A stretch of 64,000 nt of DNA, taken from assembly GCA_947475875.1 (NCBI GenBank), contig CANJME010000015.1, positions 1 through 64,000 of the forward strand. The letters are read 5' to 3'. Position 1 is the stretch's first letter. Every line of letters starts with the position of its first letter. Shown one piece after another: positions 17,639 through 27,018 of the stretch. A program made the translations under genes and the position numbers. The stretch is from Caulobacteraceae bacterium. Its GTDB lineage: Bacteria > Pseudomonadota > Alphaproteobacteria > Caulobacterales > Caulobacteraceae. A model generated the notes under the pieces. That model did no database searches and was not told the origin of the DNA. It saw nothing but the letters and a program-made list of their open reading frames with translations.

Positions 17639-19095
17639 TGGCTACCGAACTCGCCGGCATAGCGGTGCGGACCGGCTCGGGCCTGAAGGTTTGCGTCCCG
17701 GCGACCCTGGGCTGCGTTTCCACCTACATCCTGCTGGAACAGGAGGCCTGGTTCGAAAAGGAAGCCCAGTTCGTTGAGCGATTAGTTGAGCCGGGCGACA
17801 CGGCCGTCGACATCGGCGCCAACTACGGTGTCTATGCCCTGGCCCTGGCCAGAGCGGTTGGACCGGACGGGCAGGTCTTTGCCTATGAGCCCTCGGCTCA
17901 GACGGCCGCCTACCTAGCGGAAAGCAAAAAGCTCAACGCCGCCGCGTCTCTGGTCATCGAACAGCGGGCTCTGTCGGACACCGAGGGCTGGGCCCAGCTG
18001 TACACCAGTTCAATGGGCGGCGAGTTCCATGCGCTCCAGCCGGGGCAAACCCACGGCGGCGCGTCGGAACGGGTGCCGCTGACCACCCTCGATGTCGAGC
18101 AGCGGCGGCACAACTGGACGCGGCTCGATTTCCTCAAGATCGACGCCGAGGGCGAAGAAGCGCGCATCATCGCAGGGGGAGTCGGCGTTTTGACCGATCA
18201 ATCGCCGCTCGTGATGTTCGAGATCAAACATGAAAAAGGCGTCGATCTCGGCGTCGCCAATGCGCTGCACGCCCTCGGCTATGAGCTTTATCGCCTGATT
18301 GGACCGGCCGTCATGCTGGTTCCGGCCGACCTCAGCCGGATTTCGAACTCGGAGCTTAATCTTTTCGCCGCCAAGCCCGACCGCGCTCAAATTATGGAAG
18401 CGAAAGGTCTTCTGGCGCGCAAGCTCACCCTGCCCGAGCATCTGACCGCCGATGACGCACGCTGGGTGTTCGATGCCCCGCACCACCGTCATTTCGCCAT
18501 TCAGCCCGGCGAAATCGACGGCGCCTATACCAAGGGCCTGGCGGCATTCGGTGTCTGGCGCGACGAGGCGCGCCCGCCGGACGAGCGCTTCGGCGCCCTG
18601 ATTCTGGCTTTGAATGAACTGAGAGGTGCGGCCCAATCCATGCCGAACGCCAGCCGTATCGCCATGCTCGCCCGCGCCAGTTGGGAAGCCGACGAATGGC
18701 AGGCCGCCCATGCCTGCCTGACCGAGCTGGTCAGGGTGCAAGCCCTGCCGACAGGCGAGCCTTTTCTGGCCGTCCACCCGCGATTCGATACGCTCTCAGC
18801 CGAGGGGCAGGCGAGCGAGTGGTTCTTCGTGGCGATCATGGAACTGGCCGAGAAGATCAACGCCTTTTCATCCATTTTCCGCCAAAGCCACTACGAAAGC
18901 CTGATGATGATCAGCCGCAGCCGTCTGGCCTCTCCTGAAATGCCGAGGCGCCTGGCCATGCAACTGGTGAGGAGCGGTAAGCCCGTCCCGCCGGGCCTCG
19001 ACGCGGTCCTGGCCGGCGAGGATCACCTCAATCGCGACTATCTGACGCCCGAACGCCTCAAACAGCTCTGCGCCAACCTCAAACCCGCCTTCTGA
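17638..19095 (+). CDS. FkbM family methyltransferase with C-terminal helical extension
   Basis: A 485-residue protein. Residues about 35-225 form the FkbM methyltransferase: VEPGDTAVDIGANYGVYAL (SAM-binding loop), VFAYEPSAQ, and WTRLDFLKIDAEGEEARII, the family signature. Residues about 260-485 are helical with no motif I recognise, possibly TPR-like. The family O-methylates sugars and natural products. Coupling to the upstream kinase suggests shared control, which is inference. Confidence 0.85.
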   Translation: MATELAGIAVRTGSGLKVCVPATLGCVSTYILLEQEAWFEKEAQFVERLVEPGDTAVDIGANYGVYALALARAVGPDGQVFAYEPSAQTAAYLAESKKLNAAASLVIEQRALSDTEGWAQLYTSSMGGEFHALQPGQTHGGASERVPLTTLDVEQRRHNWTRLDFLKIDAEGEEARIIAGGVGVLTDQSPLVMFEIKHEKGVDLGVANALHALGYELYRLIGPAVMLVPADLSRISNSELNLFAAKPDRAQIMEAKGLLARKLTLPEHLTADDARWVFDAPHHRHFAIQPGEIDGAYTKGLAAFGVWRDEARPPDERFGALILALNELRGAAQSMPNASRIAMLARASWEADEWQAAHACLTELVRVQALPTGEPFLAVHPRFDTLSAEGQASEWFFVAIMELAEKINAFSSIFRQSHYESLMMISRSRLASPEMPRRLAMQLVRSGKPVPPGLDAVLAGEDHLNRDYLTPERLKQLCANLKPAF

Positions 19096-19107
19096 TCGTC
19101 CCGGGCC

Positions 19108-19136
19108 TTGCCGCGGCGGCTGCGGATTGCGATATA
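19108..19136 (+). promoter_or_regulatory. Sigma-70-type promoter of ffs
   Basis: TTGCCG (19108-19113), 17 bp, then GATATA (19131-19136), placing transcription start at about 19142, where the SRP RNA's 5' stem begins. Confidence 0.6.
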
Positions 19137-19140
19137 GGCC

Positions 19141-19240
19141 TTGGAGATCGGCGGCGGACGAGCGCCTCGCCAACCTGGTCAGGGCCGGAAGGCAGCAGCC
19201 ACAACGAATCCCGCTTCGGGTTGCCGTTCGGTCTCCACCT
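19141..19240 (+). ncRNA. ffs: Signal recognition particle RNA (small bacterial 4.5S type)
   Basis: The invariant SRP core is present: CTGGTCAGGGCCGGAAGGCA followed by GCAGCC, with the GGAA tetraloop and the Ffh-binding asymmetric loop. The ends pair: TGGAGA at 19142-19147 with TCTCCA at 19232-19237, giving a hairpin of about 98 nt. Downstream is T-rich (CCACCTTTCCTTTCG). The position immediately upstream of dnaX is the usual one in Alphaproteobacteria. With Ffh it targets membrane proteins to FtsY/SecYEG. Confidence 0.95.
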
Positions 19241-19317
19241 TTCCTTTCGTTGCGGAATCTGTGCGTGCTTGCAGGCGCGTGCTTGCGTGCGCCCCACAAG
19301 GTGACGAGAGTAGGCGG

Positions 19318-21093
19318 ATGGCTGACGAGGACCTCCAGAGCGAAGACGAGGCGCCTGAGCGCGATCCGGCCACCGACGACATGTTCGGCGCGCCGCCCGC
19401 CGCCGCGCCCTTGCCGCCGCTGGAAACGTCCGCCGCCTACACCGTCATCGCCCGCAAATACCGGCCGCGGCGCTTCGAGGACCTGATCGGCCAGGAGGCC
19501 ATGGTCCGCACCCTGACCAACGCCTTCGCCTCGGGCCGCATCGCCCAGGCCTTCATGCTCACCGGCGTGCGCGGGGTCGGCAAGACCACCACCGCCCGGC
19601 TGATCGCCCGGGCCCTGAACTATCGCACCGATGAGGCCGATGCGCCGTCGATAGCGCTGACCGACGCCGGCTATCACGATGCGGCCATTATGGCGGGTCA
19701 GCACATCGATGTGCTCGAGCTCGACGCCGCCAGCCATACCGGCGTCGACAACATGCGCGATATCCTGGACTCGGTGCGCTATGCGCCGGTCGAGGCGCGC
19801 TACAAGGTCTACATCATCGACGAGGTGCACATGCTCTCGAAGGGCGCGTTCAATGCCCTTTTGAAGACGCTGGAAGAGCCGCCGCCGCACGCCAAGTTCA
19901 TCTTCGCCACCACCGAGATCCGCAAGGTTCCGGTGACCATCCTGTCGCGTTGCCAGCGCTTCGACCTGCGCCGGGTCGAGCCCGACGTGATCGCCGGCAA
20001 CCTCAAACAGATCGCCGCCAACGAGGGCGCGAGGCTTGAGGACGAGGCGGTGATGATGATCGCGCGGGCCGCGGAGGGCTCGGTGCGCGACGCCCAGTCC
20101 CTGCTCGACCAGGCCATCGTCCAGGCTGAGGGCGGCGCCATGGTCAGCGCTGCGGTGGTGCGTGATATGCTGGGTCTGGCTGATAGGGCTCAGACCATCG
20201 GTCTGTTCGAACACGTCATGAAGGGCGAGATCGGTCTCGCCCTTGAGGCCGCCCGCGCGCTCTACGGCCTCGGCGCCGACCCGGCCCAGGTCGCGCTCGA
20301 TCTTCTGGAACATTCCCACGCCGCTTCGATCGCCAAGGCGCTAGGCGCCGATGCCCTGATCATGCCCAAGGACCAGGCCGCGCGACTGACCGCTCTGGGC
20401 GTCGCCATCTCGGCCGGTACGCTGAGCCGCGTCTGGCAGATGCTGCTGAAAGCCCACGACGAGGTGCGCCAGGCGCCCGATCCGCTGGCTGCTCTGGAGA
20501 TGGCCCTGATCCGCCTCGCCTACGCCGCCGACCTGCCCGGGCCGGAGGAGGCGCTGAAGGCGCTGCAGTCCGGCGAGCCGTTCGGTGGTTCCGGACCATC
20601 GCCCTCGCCGGGCGGCGGCGGGGGAGGGGGCGGCTCGGCCGCCCGCGCGGTGGCGCCAATGACGGCGTCTCAACCTCAGCAGATCGCCCAGCCGCAGTCC
20701 TTCGACGATGTGGTGCGCATGATCGAACAGCGCCGCGACATCGGGCTGCTGCTCGACGTGAAAAAGTACATGCGGCCGATCAGTTTCCGGCCGGGCGCTC
20801 TGACGTTCGAGCCGGTTCCGGGCGCGCCGTCGAACCTCGCCGGCCGTCTCGTCGCCCGGCTCAAGGACTGGACCGGCCAGCCGTGGCTGGTGGCGGCCGA
20901 GGGCGGCGGCGGGGCCGAAAGCGCCTACGAACGCGAGCAGCGCGAACGGCGGGAGGTCCGCGCAGAGGTTGAGGCCGATCCCTTCGTCCAGTCGATCATG
21001 GAGGCCTTCCCCGGCGCGGAAATCGTCGAGGTGCGCGCCCTTGCCGCGCCGGTGGTTGAGGCGGCGCCGGAGGGTGAAGCCGAGAGCGAATAG
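19318..21093 (+). CDS. dnaX: DNA polymerase III subunits gamma/tau
   Basis: 591 residues from ATG 19318; the frame is open further upstream but through the SRP RNA gene. AAA+ clamp-loader ATPase: RKYRPRRFEDLIGQEAMV, Walker A GVRGVGKTTTARLIARAL, DEVHMLSKGAFNALLKTLEEPP and sensor ATTEIRKVPVTILSRCQRFD. The usual zinc-module cysteines between Walker A and the DEVH box are not seen: the segment has no cysteine. A Gly/Pro-rich linker near residues 425-440 precedes the C-terminal tau domain. It loads the beta clamp and couples replication-fork components. Confidence 0.95.
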   Translation: MADEDLQSEDEAPERDPATDDMFGAPPAAAPLPPLETSAAYTVIARKYRPRRFEDLIGQEAMVRTLTNAFASGRIAQAFMLTGVRGVGKTTTARLIARALNYRTDEADAPSIALTDAGYHDAAIMAGQHIDVLELDAASHTGVDNMRDILDSVRYAPVEARYKVYIIDEVHMLSKGAFNALLKTLEEPPPHAKFIFATTEIRKVPVTILSRCQRFDLRRVEPDVIAGNLKQIAANEGARLEDEAVMMIARAAEGSVRDAQSLLDQAIVQAEGGAMVSAAVVRDMLGLADRAQTIGLFEHVMKGEIGLALEAARALYGLGADPAQVALDLLEHSHAASIAKALGADALIMPKDQAARLTALGVAISAGTLSRVWQMLLKAHDEVRQAPDPLAALEMALIRLAYAADLPGPEEALKALQSGEPFGGSGPSPSPGGGGGGGGSAARAVAPMTASQPQQIAQPQSFDDVVRMIEQRRDIGLLLDVKKYMRPISFRPGALTFEPVPGAPSNLAGRLVARLKDWTGQPWLVAAEGGGGAESAYEREQRERREVRAEVEADPFVQSIMEAFPGAEIVEVRALAAPVVEAAPEGEAESE

Positions 21094-21096
21094 GGC

Positions 21097-21140
21097 GGGG
21101 AAAGGTTATGGTGTCCCATGGGACGTCATAACCTGTCCCC
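21097..21140. repeat. 44-bp imperfect palindrome between dnaX and the epoxide hydrolase gene
   Basis: GGGGAAAGGTTATG, centre TCCCATGGGA, then CATAACCTGTCCCC form a long stem with few mismatches and C-rich DNA after it. It sits three bases after the dnaX stop between convergent genes, so it may act as a two-way terminator. It is unlike the two other repeat families in the window. Confidence 0.75.
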
Positions 21141-21145
21141 CCGTC

Positions 21146-22207
21146 TTACCCCTTCAACCCATTGAAAAACGCGATCAGCGCCGCGTTGACCTCATTCGAG
21201 CGCTCCTGTTGCACCCAATGGCCGGCGCCGGGATAGAGCGTCACGCCTCTGAAATCGGTGCAGACCCGCTTCATCTGGGTGGTCAGGCTGTCGGCGGTGG
21301 CGCCGCGGATGACGATGTCGTCGCTGCCGGCCAGGAACTTCACCGGCTGGGGAATGGTCTTGCCGGTCAGCTCAGGCGTTATCTCCCAGTTGCGGTCGAA
21401 GTTGCGGTAGTAGTTGACCCCGCCGCGGAATCCCGCCGCCTTGAATTCATTGACGTAGTAATCCAGGTCCTGCGGCCGCAGCCAGGCGGGGAGTTCTTTT
21501 GGCTTGCCCAGACGCGGGATCCACCCCCCTGCCGAGCGCTTGGGATCGGTGACGGTGGGCGCTTCAAGCGGCGTATTGGGTGAGGTGTAGAGCCGGCTGA
21601 GCAGGCCGCGCGGATCGGCGTCGTACTCCTTCTCTGCCACGCCGCCCGGCTCGTTGTGGTAAAGGATATAGTAGAAGTTATCGCCATTTGCCCGGCGCAT
21701 GCCGGCCAGCGGCGCGGCCGCCGCCCGCCCGCCGTAGGGCACGCTCATCGCTACCAGCGCCTTGAAGCGGTCGGGATAGAGCAGCATGGCGTTCCAGGAG
21801 ATGATCGAGCCCCAGTCGTGGCCGACCAGGAACGCCTGGCGCTCGCCCAGCGCATCCAGGATGCCGATGAGGTCGGCCGTGGTGTGCTTGACGTCATAGT
21901 CTTCCACCGCCGCCGGCTTGTCAGTCTTGCCATAGCCGCGCATGTCGGGCGCCACGCACCGATAGCCGGCCGCCGCCAGGGCCGAGATCTGGTGGCGCCA
22001 CGAGTACCAGCTCTCGGGCCATCCATGGACGAACAGCACCAGCGGCCCCTTGCCCAGCTCGGCGATCCGCATGCGGATGCCGTTGGACTTGATCATGCGA
22101 AGGCGCGGCAATCGCTCGCCGGCCACCGCTTTCGGCTGGGCCAGAGCCTCGCCCGCGCCCAACACTGCCATCGCTGCTCCACCGGCCACTACACCGCGTC
22201 TGTTCAT
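21146..22207 (-). CDS. Alpha/beta hydrolase, epoxide hydrolase-like, exported
   Basis: 353 residues from ATG 22207, chosen for GGGAGG just upstream; an in-frame start at 22252 adds 15 residues. The N-terminus has a twin-arginine-like signal (MNRRGVVAGGAAMAVLG ... EALAQ). Epoxide hydrolase motifs: oxyanion HGWPESWYSW, nucleophile elbow GHDWGS (Asp), the cap region with tyrosines, and the terminal GAGHWVQQE (His). It would hydrolyse epoxides or related esters in the periplasm. Substrate unknown. Confidence 0.88.
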   Translation of the reverse strand: MNRRGVVAGGAAMAVLGAGEALAQPKAVAGERLPRLRMIKSNGIRMRIAELGKGPLVLFVHGWPESWYSWRHQISALAAAGYRCVAPDMRGYGKTDKPAAVEDYDVKHTTADLIGILDALGERQAFLVGHDWGSIISWNAMLLYPDRFKALVAMSVPYGGRAAAAPLAGMRRANGDNFYYILYHNEPGGVAEKEYDADPRGLLSRLYTSPNTPLEAPTVTDPKRSAGGWIPRLGKPKELPAWLRPQDLDYYVNEFKAAGFRGGVNYYRNFDRNWEITPELTGKTIPQPVKFLAGSDDIVIRGATADSLTTQMKRVCTDFRGVTLYPGAGHWVQQERSNEVNAALIAFFNGLKG

Positions 22208-22344
22208 CGTCGTTCCTCCCTGAAGGCCAAGCTGAACATCGTTCAGGCTCAAAGAAAAGGCCTGTCAGAAAATGAGGTGTTTCTGGCGGTGACGACCGCA
22301 CTGTGCGGTATTATGTTGCGCTGCAACACGAGGAGATCGCGGTC

Positions 22345-22800
22345 ATGAAGAAGATCGACATCGAAACCGCGCCGGAGCGGATCGGCAGCCGCTATCCGGG
22401 CGGCTACCACGTGACCGGAATGAACAAGGTGAGGAAGCAGCTGGCCGACGCCGCCGGCCTCACCCAGCTCGGCGTTCACCGCCTGACGCTGGAGGCGGGC
22501 GCCTGGTCCGGCCAGCGCCACTGGCACAGCCACGAGGATGAACTGATCTATGTGCTGGCAGGCAGCGTCACGATGATCACCAACGACGGCGAGGAAATCC
22601 TGCAGGCGGGCGACGCCGCCGGCTTCAGGGCGGGCAACCCCGACGCCCACCACTTTATCAACCACACTGATGTGCCCGCCGTGCTTCTGGAAATCGGCAC
22701 GCGCAACCCCGAAGCCGACACCACCACCTATCCCGACATCGACTTGCTGATGCCCGCGGGCCGACGCGGCTACCTGCACAAGGACGGGACGCCATATTAG
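22345..22800 (+). CDS. Cupin domain protein
   Basis: 151 residues from ATG 22345, which has GAGGAGAT upstream (an earlier ATG at 22303 lacks one). A single cupin barrel: motif 1 WHSHEDELIYVLAGSVTM holds HxHxxxxE, and motif 2 GDAAGFRAGNPDAHHFIN holds the distal histidine, so a divalent metal site is likely. Similar proteins are often called cupins of transcriptional-regulator or dioxygenase type, but nothing here fixes the reaction. Confidence 0.8.
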   Translation: MKKIDIETAPERIGSRYPGGYHVTGMNKVRKQLADAAGLTQLGVHRLTLEAGAWSGQRHWHSHEDELIYVLAGSVTMITNDGEEILQAGDAAGFRAGNPDAHHFINHTDVPAVLLEIGTRNPEADTTTYPDIDLLMPAGRRGYLHKDGTPY

Positions 22801-22808
22801 CCCAAAAT

Positions 22809-22840
22809 CCGCTCATCCCGGCATTCGCCGGGATGAGCGG
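22809..22840. terminator. Perfect 14-bp hairpin downstream of the cupin gene
   Basis: CCGCTCATCCCGGC, loop ATTC, and the exact reverse complement. It starts nine bases after the cupin stop. No T-run follows on the plus strand, so it may act as an mRNA-stabilising or weak terminator hairpin, or be a REP-like unit. Confidence 0.55.
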
Positions 22841-22896
22841 GTGTTTATGGAACGGTTCAGTTCGTCCGCCGCTTTCCTTGGTGAAGGAGACGCTCC

Positions 22897-23376
22897 ATGC
22901 CCGGATTCGATGGACGACAGGACCTTGACGGCGACGAACAGGATCAGTCCGAAGTCTTTGACGAGGAAAATTTCGAGGCCGCCGATCCCGGCTTCGATTT
23001 CGGCGACATGAAGACCTTCGAGGAAAATCCCGAAGTGCTCGACCTGACCGCTCGTCTTGGCGATGCCGATGACGACGAAGCGCTGATCGCCGAAGAGCTC
23101 GACGACGACGACATCATTGAACTTGAATTGGAGGCCGAGGAAGTCGACGACGCAGCCCTCGAAGGCCAGGCTGATAACGAAGACTCAGATCAGGGCGTTC
23201 TCGATCTGGAAGGTGAGGTCGAATTCCTGGATGCGGGCGGACTCAATGAGGTGAGCGTACGGGCGCTGAAGGAAAACCGTTATTTCGAGTCCAACCGCCT
23301 CGATGACGACGACATCGAAGACCTGGGCTACGGCCCCACCGACGGCGGCGGCAAGGCCCGCGAAGGCCGCGCCTAG
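22897..23376 (+). CDS. Acidic low-complexity conserved hypothetical protein
   Basis: 159 residues, very rich in Asp and Glu (for example [19 protein letters not shown]), with no signal peptide or membrane segment. The ATG has GAAGGAGA upstream, and the frame is clean. It converges on dapD with a 4-bp overlap. I do not recognise a functional family; the charge suggests a binding or scaffold role, which is a guess. Confidence 0.7.
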   Translation: MPGFDGRQDLDGDEQDQSEVFDEENFEAADPGFDFGDMKTFEENPEVLDLTARLGDADDDEALIAEELDDDDIIELELEAEEVDDAALEGQADNEDSDQGVLDLEGEVEFLDAGGLNEVSVRALKENRYFESNRLDDDDIEDLGYGPTDGGGKAREGRA

Positions 23377-24209
23377 TCCCTCAGCAGCTCATTGACGCTG
23401 GTCTTCGACCGCGTCTGGGCGTCCACCGTCTTGACGATGACCACGCAGGCGAGGCTCGGGCCATCGCCCTTCGGGTTGGGGATCGCGCCTGGGACCACCA
23501 CCGAATAGGGCGGCACCTTGCCGCGGTGCACCTGGCCGGTTTCGCGGTCGATGATCTTGGTCGAGGCGGAAATGAACACGCCCATGGACAGCACCGCGCC
23601 TTCGCCGATGATCACTCCCTCGGCGACCTCGGACCGGGCGCCGATGAAACAGCCGTCCTCGATGATGGTCGGATTGGCCTGCAGGGGTTCGAGCACCCCG
23701 CCGATGCCCGCTCCGCCGGACAGGTGCACATGCTTGCCGATCTGGGCGCAGGACCCGACCGTCGCCCAGGTGTCGACCATGGTCCCTTCATCGACATAGG
23801 CGCCGATGTTGACGAAGCTCGGCATCAGCACCGCGTTTTTGGCGATGAACGCGCCCCGGCGGACCACGCAGCCCGGCACGGCGCGGAAACCGGCGGCCTT
23901 GAACTGATTTTCGCCCCAGCCTTCAAACTTGCCCGGAACCTTGTCCCAGTAGGGGCCCGGCGTGGGTGCGCTGGTGATACTGTTGGGGTTCAGGCGGAAG
24001 GACAGCAGGATCGCCTTCTTGGCCCACTGACGCACCACCCAATCGCCCTCGAATTTCTCGGCCACGCGCAGGCGGCCGGAATCCAGCAACATCAGGGTTT
24101 CGTCCACGGCAGTGCGGACCGGCCCCCTGGTGTCGACGTTCAGGGTGTCGCGCGCCTCCCAGCCGGCTTCGATTTCGGTTTCCAGGTCAGAGACGGAGAT
24201 GGTGGTCAT
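23373..24209 (-). CDS. dapD: Tetrahydrodipicolinate N-succinyltransferase
   Basis: A 278-residue left-handed beta-helix acyltransferase. Hexapeptide repeats run through [40 protein letters not shown] and [20 protein letters not shown], preceded by the helical N-terminal domain. It adds succinyl-CoA to tetrahydrodipicolinate in lysine and peptidoglycan diaminopimelate synthesis. Last gene of the argB-phosphatase-dapD unit; its start overlaps the phosphatase stop (ATGA). Confidence 0.95.
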   Translation of the reverse strand: MTTISVSDLETEIEAGWEARDTLNVDTRGPVRTAVDETLMLLDSGRLRVAEKFEGDWVVRQWAKKAILLSFRLNPNSITSAPTPGPYWDKVPGKFEGWGENQFKAAGFRAVPGCVVRRGAFIAKNAVLMPSFVNIGAYVDEGTMVDTWATVGSCAQIGKHVHLSGGAGIGGVLEPLQANPTIIEDGCFIGARSEVAEGVIIGEGAVLSMGVFISASTKIIDRETGQVHRGKVPPYSVVVPGAIPNPKGDGPSLACVVIVKTVDAQTRSKTSVNELLRD

Positions 24210-24916
24210 CGAATATCTTTCGTGGCGGCGGCGTTCAGAAAGGCCGTCAGGTCGTTGGTGCGGTGGTGAACGAAGGCGGCCTCAGATTCAAGAGCGTTCG
24301 GGCCCACCAGCACGGTGGTCATACCCAGATCATGGGCCGGCTCGAGGTTGCGGGAGCTGTCTTCGAAGAAGCAGGTGGCGGGCCCTGACAAGGCGTGATG
24401 CCGCATCATGCGGGCGAAGGTGGCCAGGTCCGGCTTGGGCACATAGTTTGCCATCTCGATGTGGAAGAGGTCGTCAAACAGGTCCTCGATTCCCAGGCGC
24501 GCCAGCACCCGCTCGACATGTTTCAGATCGGCGTTGGTGAAGATCAGCCGCCGGCCCGGCAGGCGCTGCAAGGCCAGCCGCAGATCGGGGTCGGGCGGAA
24601 TGACGTCGATCGGCACATCATGGACTTCGTCGATAAAGGTCTGGGGATCGATGGCGTGTGTCTTCATCAGGCCCGCCAATGTCGTGCCGTGTTCGCGCAG
24701 GTATTGTTTCTGGACGGCGAAGGCCTTGTCGTGCGGCAGGCCGGTGATGCGGGCCACGACGCCGGTCATCCTGCGCTCGATCGCCGCCATGAACCCGGAA
24801 TTGTGCGGGTAGAGCGTGTTGTCGAGATCAAACAGCCAGTCGTCAATGTGACGAAGGTCACTCCTCCCCCCCAGGGGGAGGGGGACCGCCGAAGGCGGTG
24901 GAGGGGGCCTCGTCAC
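24206..24916 (-). CDS. HAD-family pyrimidine 5'-nucleotidase-like phosphatase
   Basis: A 236-residue HAD hydrolase. Motif [16 protein letters not shown], motif II IFTNAD, motif III Lys in NYVPKPD and motif [10 protein letters not shown]. Members dephosphorylate nucleotides or similar metabolites. The start is GTG 24916, overlapping the argB stop (GTGA). Residues about 4-18 ([15 protein letters not shown]) are encoded by a hairpin repeat arm at 24863-24907, and no ATG, GTG or TTG lies between the repeat and motif I. The protein therefore seems to have acquired a Pro-rich N-terminus. Confidence 0.88.
   Translation of the reverse strand: MTRPPPPPSAVPLPLGGRSDLRHIDDWLFDLDNTLYPHNSGFMAAIERRMTGVVARITGLPHDKAFAVQKQYLREHGTTLAGLMKTHAIDPQTFIDEVHDVPIDVIPPDPDLRLALQRLPGRRLIFTNADLKHVERVLARLGIEDLFDDLFHIEMANYVPKPDLATFARMMRHHALSGPATCFFEDSSRNLEPAHDLGMTTVLVGPNALESEAAFVHHRTNDLTAFLNAAATKDIR
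24863..24907. repeat. Solo arm of the DUF559-element type, inside a coding start
   Basis: Hairpin CCTCCCCCC/GGGGGAGG, then GGGACCGCCGAAGGCGGTGG and AGGGG, closely matching one 51-bp arm of element B (54877-54927). There is no partner arm nearby. It lies in frame in the first 18 codons of the phosphatase gene. Confidence 0.85.
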
Positions 24917-25836
24917 GCCCTGATCAGCGTTCCCGCGCCGTGTTCGGTGAAGAGTTCGGTCAGCATGGCGTGGGGGCGGCGCCCGTCCAGGATGACCACC
25001 GCCTCGACGCCGGAATCCACCGCCTCGATGGCGGTTTCCAGTTTGGGGATCATGCCGCCGGAAGCCACGCCCGACTTGATAGCGTCGAAGGCCTCTTTCA
25101 CGGTCATGGAGCGGATGAGCTCGCCGTTCTTGTCCAGCACGCCCGCCACATCGGTCAGCAGCAGCATGCGCTTGGCCTTCAGCGCGCCGGCCATGGCGCC
25201 CGCCACGGTGTCGGCGTTGATGTTGTAGGTATCGCCCGCGTCCGACACGCCGATCGGGGCGATGACGGGGATATAGTCTTCATCGGCATAGATCAGGGCT
25301 TCGATCAGCTTGGGATCGACCCGCTTGGGCTCGCCGACGAAGCCGAGGTCGATCACGCGCTCGATGTTCGACTCCGGGTCCTTTTTCGTCCGCCGCGCCT
25401 TGGTGACGGTGATCATCCGCGCATCCTTGCCCGACAGGCCCACGCCCCGCACGTCGGCTTCCTGGCCGGCGCGGTTGATCCAGTGAACGATCTCCTTGTT
25501 GATATTGCCCGACAGCACCATCTCGGCGATTTCCATGGTCGCCGGGTCGGTGACCCGCAGGCCGTCGACAAAGGTCGATTTGACGCCAGACTTTTCCAGC
25601 ATGCGCGAGATCTGAGGGCCACCGCCGTGCACGATGACCGGGTGCAGGCCGAGCAGCTTGAGCAGCACCGCGTCGGCTGCGAACAGCTTGGCGACTTCCT
25701 CGTCGCCCATGGCGTGGCCGCCGTATTTGATGACCACGGTTTCGCGGTCGTAGATCTGGATGAACGGCAGGGCCTCGGCCAGGGTCTTGGCGGTGGCCCA
25801 GCCCGGCTCTTCAGTGTGGTTGGTCTCGCTCATCAC
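24913..25836 (-). CDS. argB: Acetylglutamate kinase
   Basis: A 307-residue amino-acid kinase. [12 protein letters not shown] (nucleotide-binding Lys-Gly-Gly), [24 protein letters not shown], and the C-terminal [13 protein letters not shown] and [14 protein letters not shown] motifs. It phosphorylates N-acetylglutamate in arginine synthesis. First gene of a minus-strand operon with the phosphatase and dapD, tied by 4-bp overlaps; argD and argF lie elsewhere in this window. Confidence 0.95.
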   Translation of the reverse strand: MMSETNHTEEPGWATAKTLAEALPFIQIYDRETVVIKYGGHAMGDEEVAKLFAADAVLLKLLGLHPVIVHGGGPQISRMLEKSGVKSTFVDGLRVTDPATMEIAEMVLSGNINKEIVHWINRAGQEADVRGVGLSGKDARMITVTKARRTKKDPESNIERVIDLGFVGEPKRVDPKLIEALIYADEDYIPVIAPIGVSDAGDTYNINADTVAGAMAGALKAKRMLLLTDVAGVLDKNGELIRSMTVKEAFDAIKSGVASGGMIPKLETAIEAVDSGVEAVVILDGRRPHAMLTELFTEHGAGTLIRA

Positions 25837-25917
25837 TGCCCCCTTCGAAAGGCGGCTCCCCGATAGAGCAGGGCGGGGCGCTTGTCACCCTCCCCCGCAG
25901 CAAGCTAACCGGGCGGC

Positions 25918-27018
25918 ATGGGGGCGCTGCGAACAGCCTACGACCGCAAGATCGCTGAGGGGTGCCTGCGTGCGGACCCCGCGCAGGCCGCCGCGCTGAC
26001 GGCGCTGGAACGCCTTGAGGCCGACTTGGCCGCGCCCGTCTCCATTTTCCGCAAGGCCGCGCTGCCTAAGGGGGTCTATCTCTGGGGTCCGGTGGGGCGG
26101 GGAAAGTCCATGCTGATGGACCTGTTCTTCACCACAGCGCCTGAGAAATCCAAACGCCGCGTACACTTCCAGACCTTCATGCAGGAGGTCCACCGCCTGA
26201 TCGACGCCTGGCGCAAGGGCGATGCCGCCGCCCGCCGCGCCAAATTCGGCCAGGCCAAGGGGGACGATCCGGTCGCGCCGACCGCCGACGCGCTGGCCAA
26301 ATCCGCCCGCCTGCTCTGTTTCGACGAGCTGCAGGTCAGCGACATCGCCGACGCCATGATCCTCGGGCGCCTGTTCGAAGCCCTGTTCGCCCGCGGCGTC
26401 ATCCTGGTCGCCACCGGGAACCGCCCGCCGGAAGACCTCTACAAGCACGGCCTCAACCGCGAGCTCTTTCTGCCCTTTATCGGCATGCTGAAGGAGAAGT
26501 TGGAGATCGTCGCCGTCAAGGGCCCCAACGACTACCGCCTCGACCGCCTGCGCGGCCACTCCACCTGGTTCTCGCCGGTCAATGCCGAGACGGAAGGCCA
26601 GTTCGACGCCTTCTGGGCCGAGATGCTGGAGGGCGCCGAGGAAACCGGCGCCACCCTGGAGGTTCAGGGCCGCAAGACTCATCTGCCGCGCGGCGCCGGC
26701 GGCTTCCTGCGCGCCCAGTTCGCCAGCCTCTGCGACCAGGCCTTGGGCGCGGCCGATTACCTGGCCATCGCGGAGCGTTTCCACACAGTCTTCCTGGAGC
26801 ACGTCCCCCACCTGGGCCCCGAGCGCCGCAGCGCCGCACGCAGGTTCGTGAACCTCATCGATGCCCTCTACGAAGCGTCGGTGAAACTGGTCGTCCTGGC
26901 GGAGGCCGAACCCGACGCGCTTTATCCACAGGGCGAAGGCAGTTTCGAGTTCGAGCGAACCGCTTCGCGGCTGCATGAGATGCGGTCGGAGGACTACCTG
27001 GCTCGGGTGCGGGACTAG
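25918..27018 (+). CDS. zapE: Cell division ATPase ZapE (AFG1 family)
   Basis: A 366-residue AFG1-like P-loop ATPase: Walker A WGPVGRGKSMLMDLFF, VHFQTFMQEVH, Walker B LLCFDELQVSDIADAMIL, arginine motif LVATGNRPPEDLYKHGLNRE and the C-terminal RRFVNLIDALYE. In Escherichia coli the homologue is linked to Z-ring constriction under stress, and in mitochondria it is AFG1. Divergent from argB; converges with a response regulator, overlapping 4 bp. Confidence 0.93.
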   Translation: MGALRTAYDRKIAEGCLRADPAQAAALTALERLEADLAAPVSIFRKAALPKGVYLWGPVGRGKSMLMDLFFTTAPEKSKRRVHFQTFMQEVHRLIDAWRKGDAAARRAKFGQAKGDDPVAPTADALAKSARLLCFDELQVSDIADAMILGRLFEALFARGVILVATGNRPPEDLYKHGLNRELFLPFIGMLKEKLEIVAVKGPNDYRLDRLRGHSTWFSPVNAETEGQFDAFWAEMLEGAEETGATLEVQGRKTHLPRGAGGFLRAQFASLCDQALGAADYLAIAERFHTVFLEHVPHLGPERRSAARRFVNLIDALYEASVKLVVLAEAEPDALYPQGEGSFEFERTASRLHEMRSEDYLARVRD

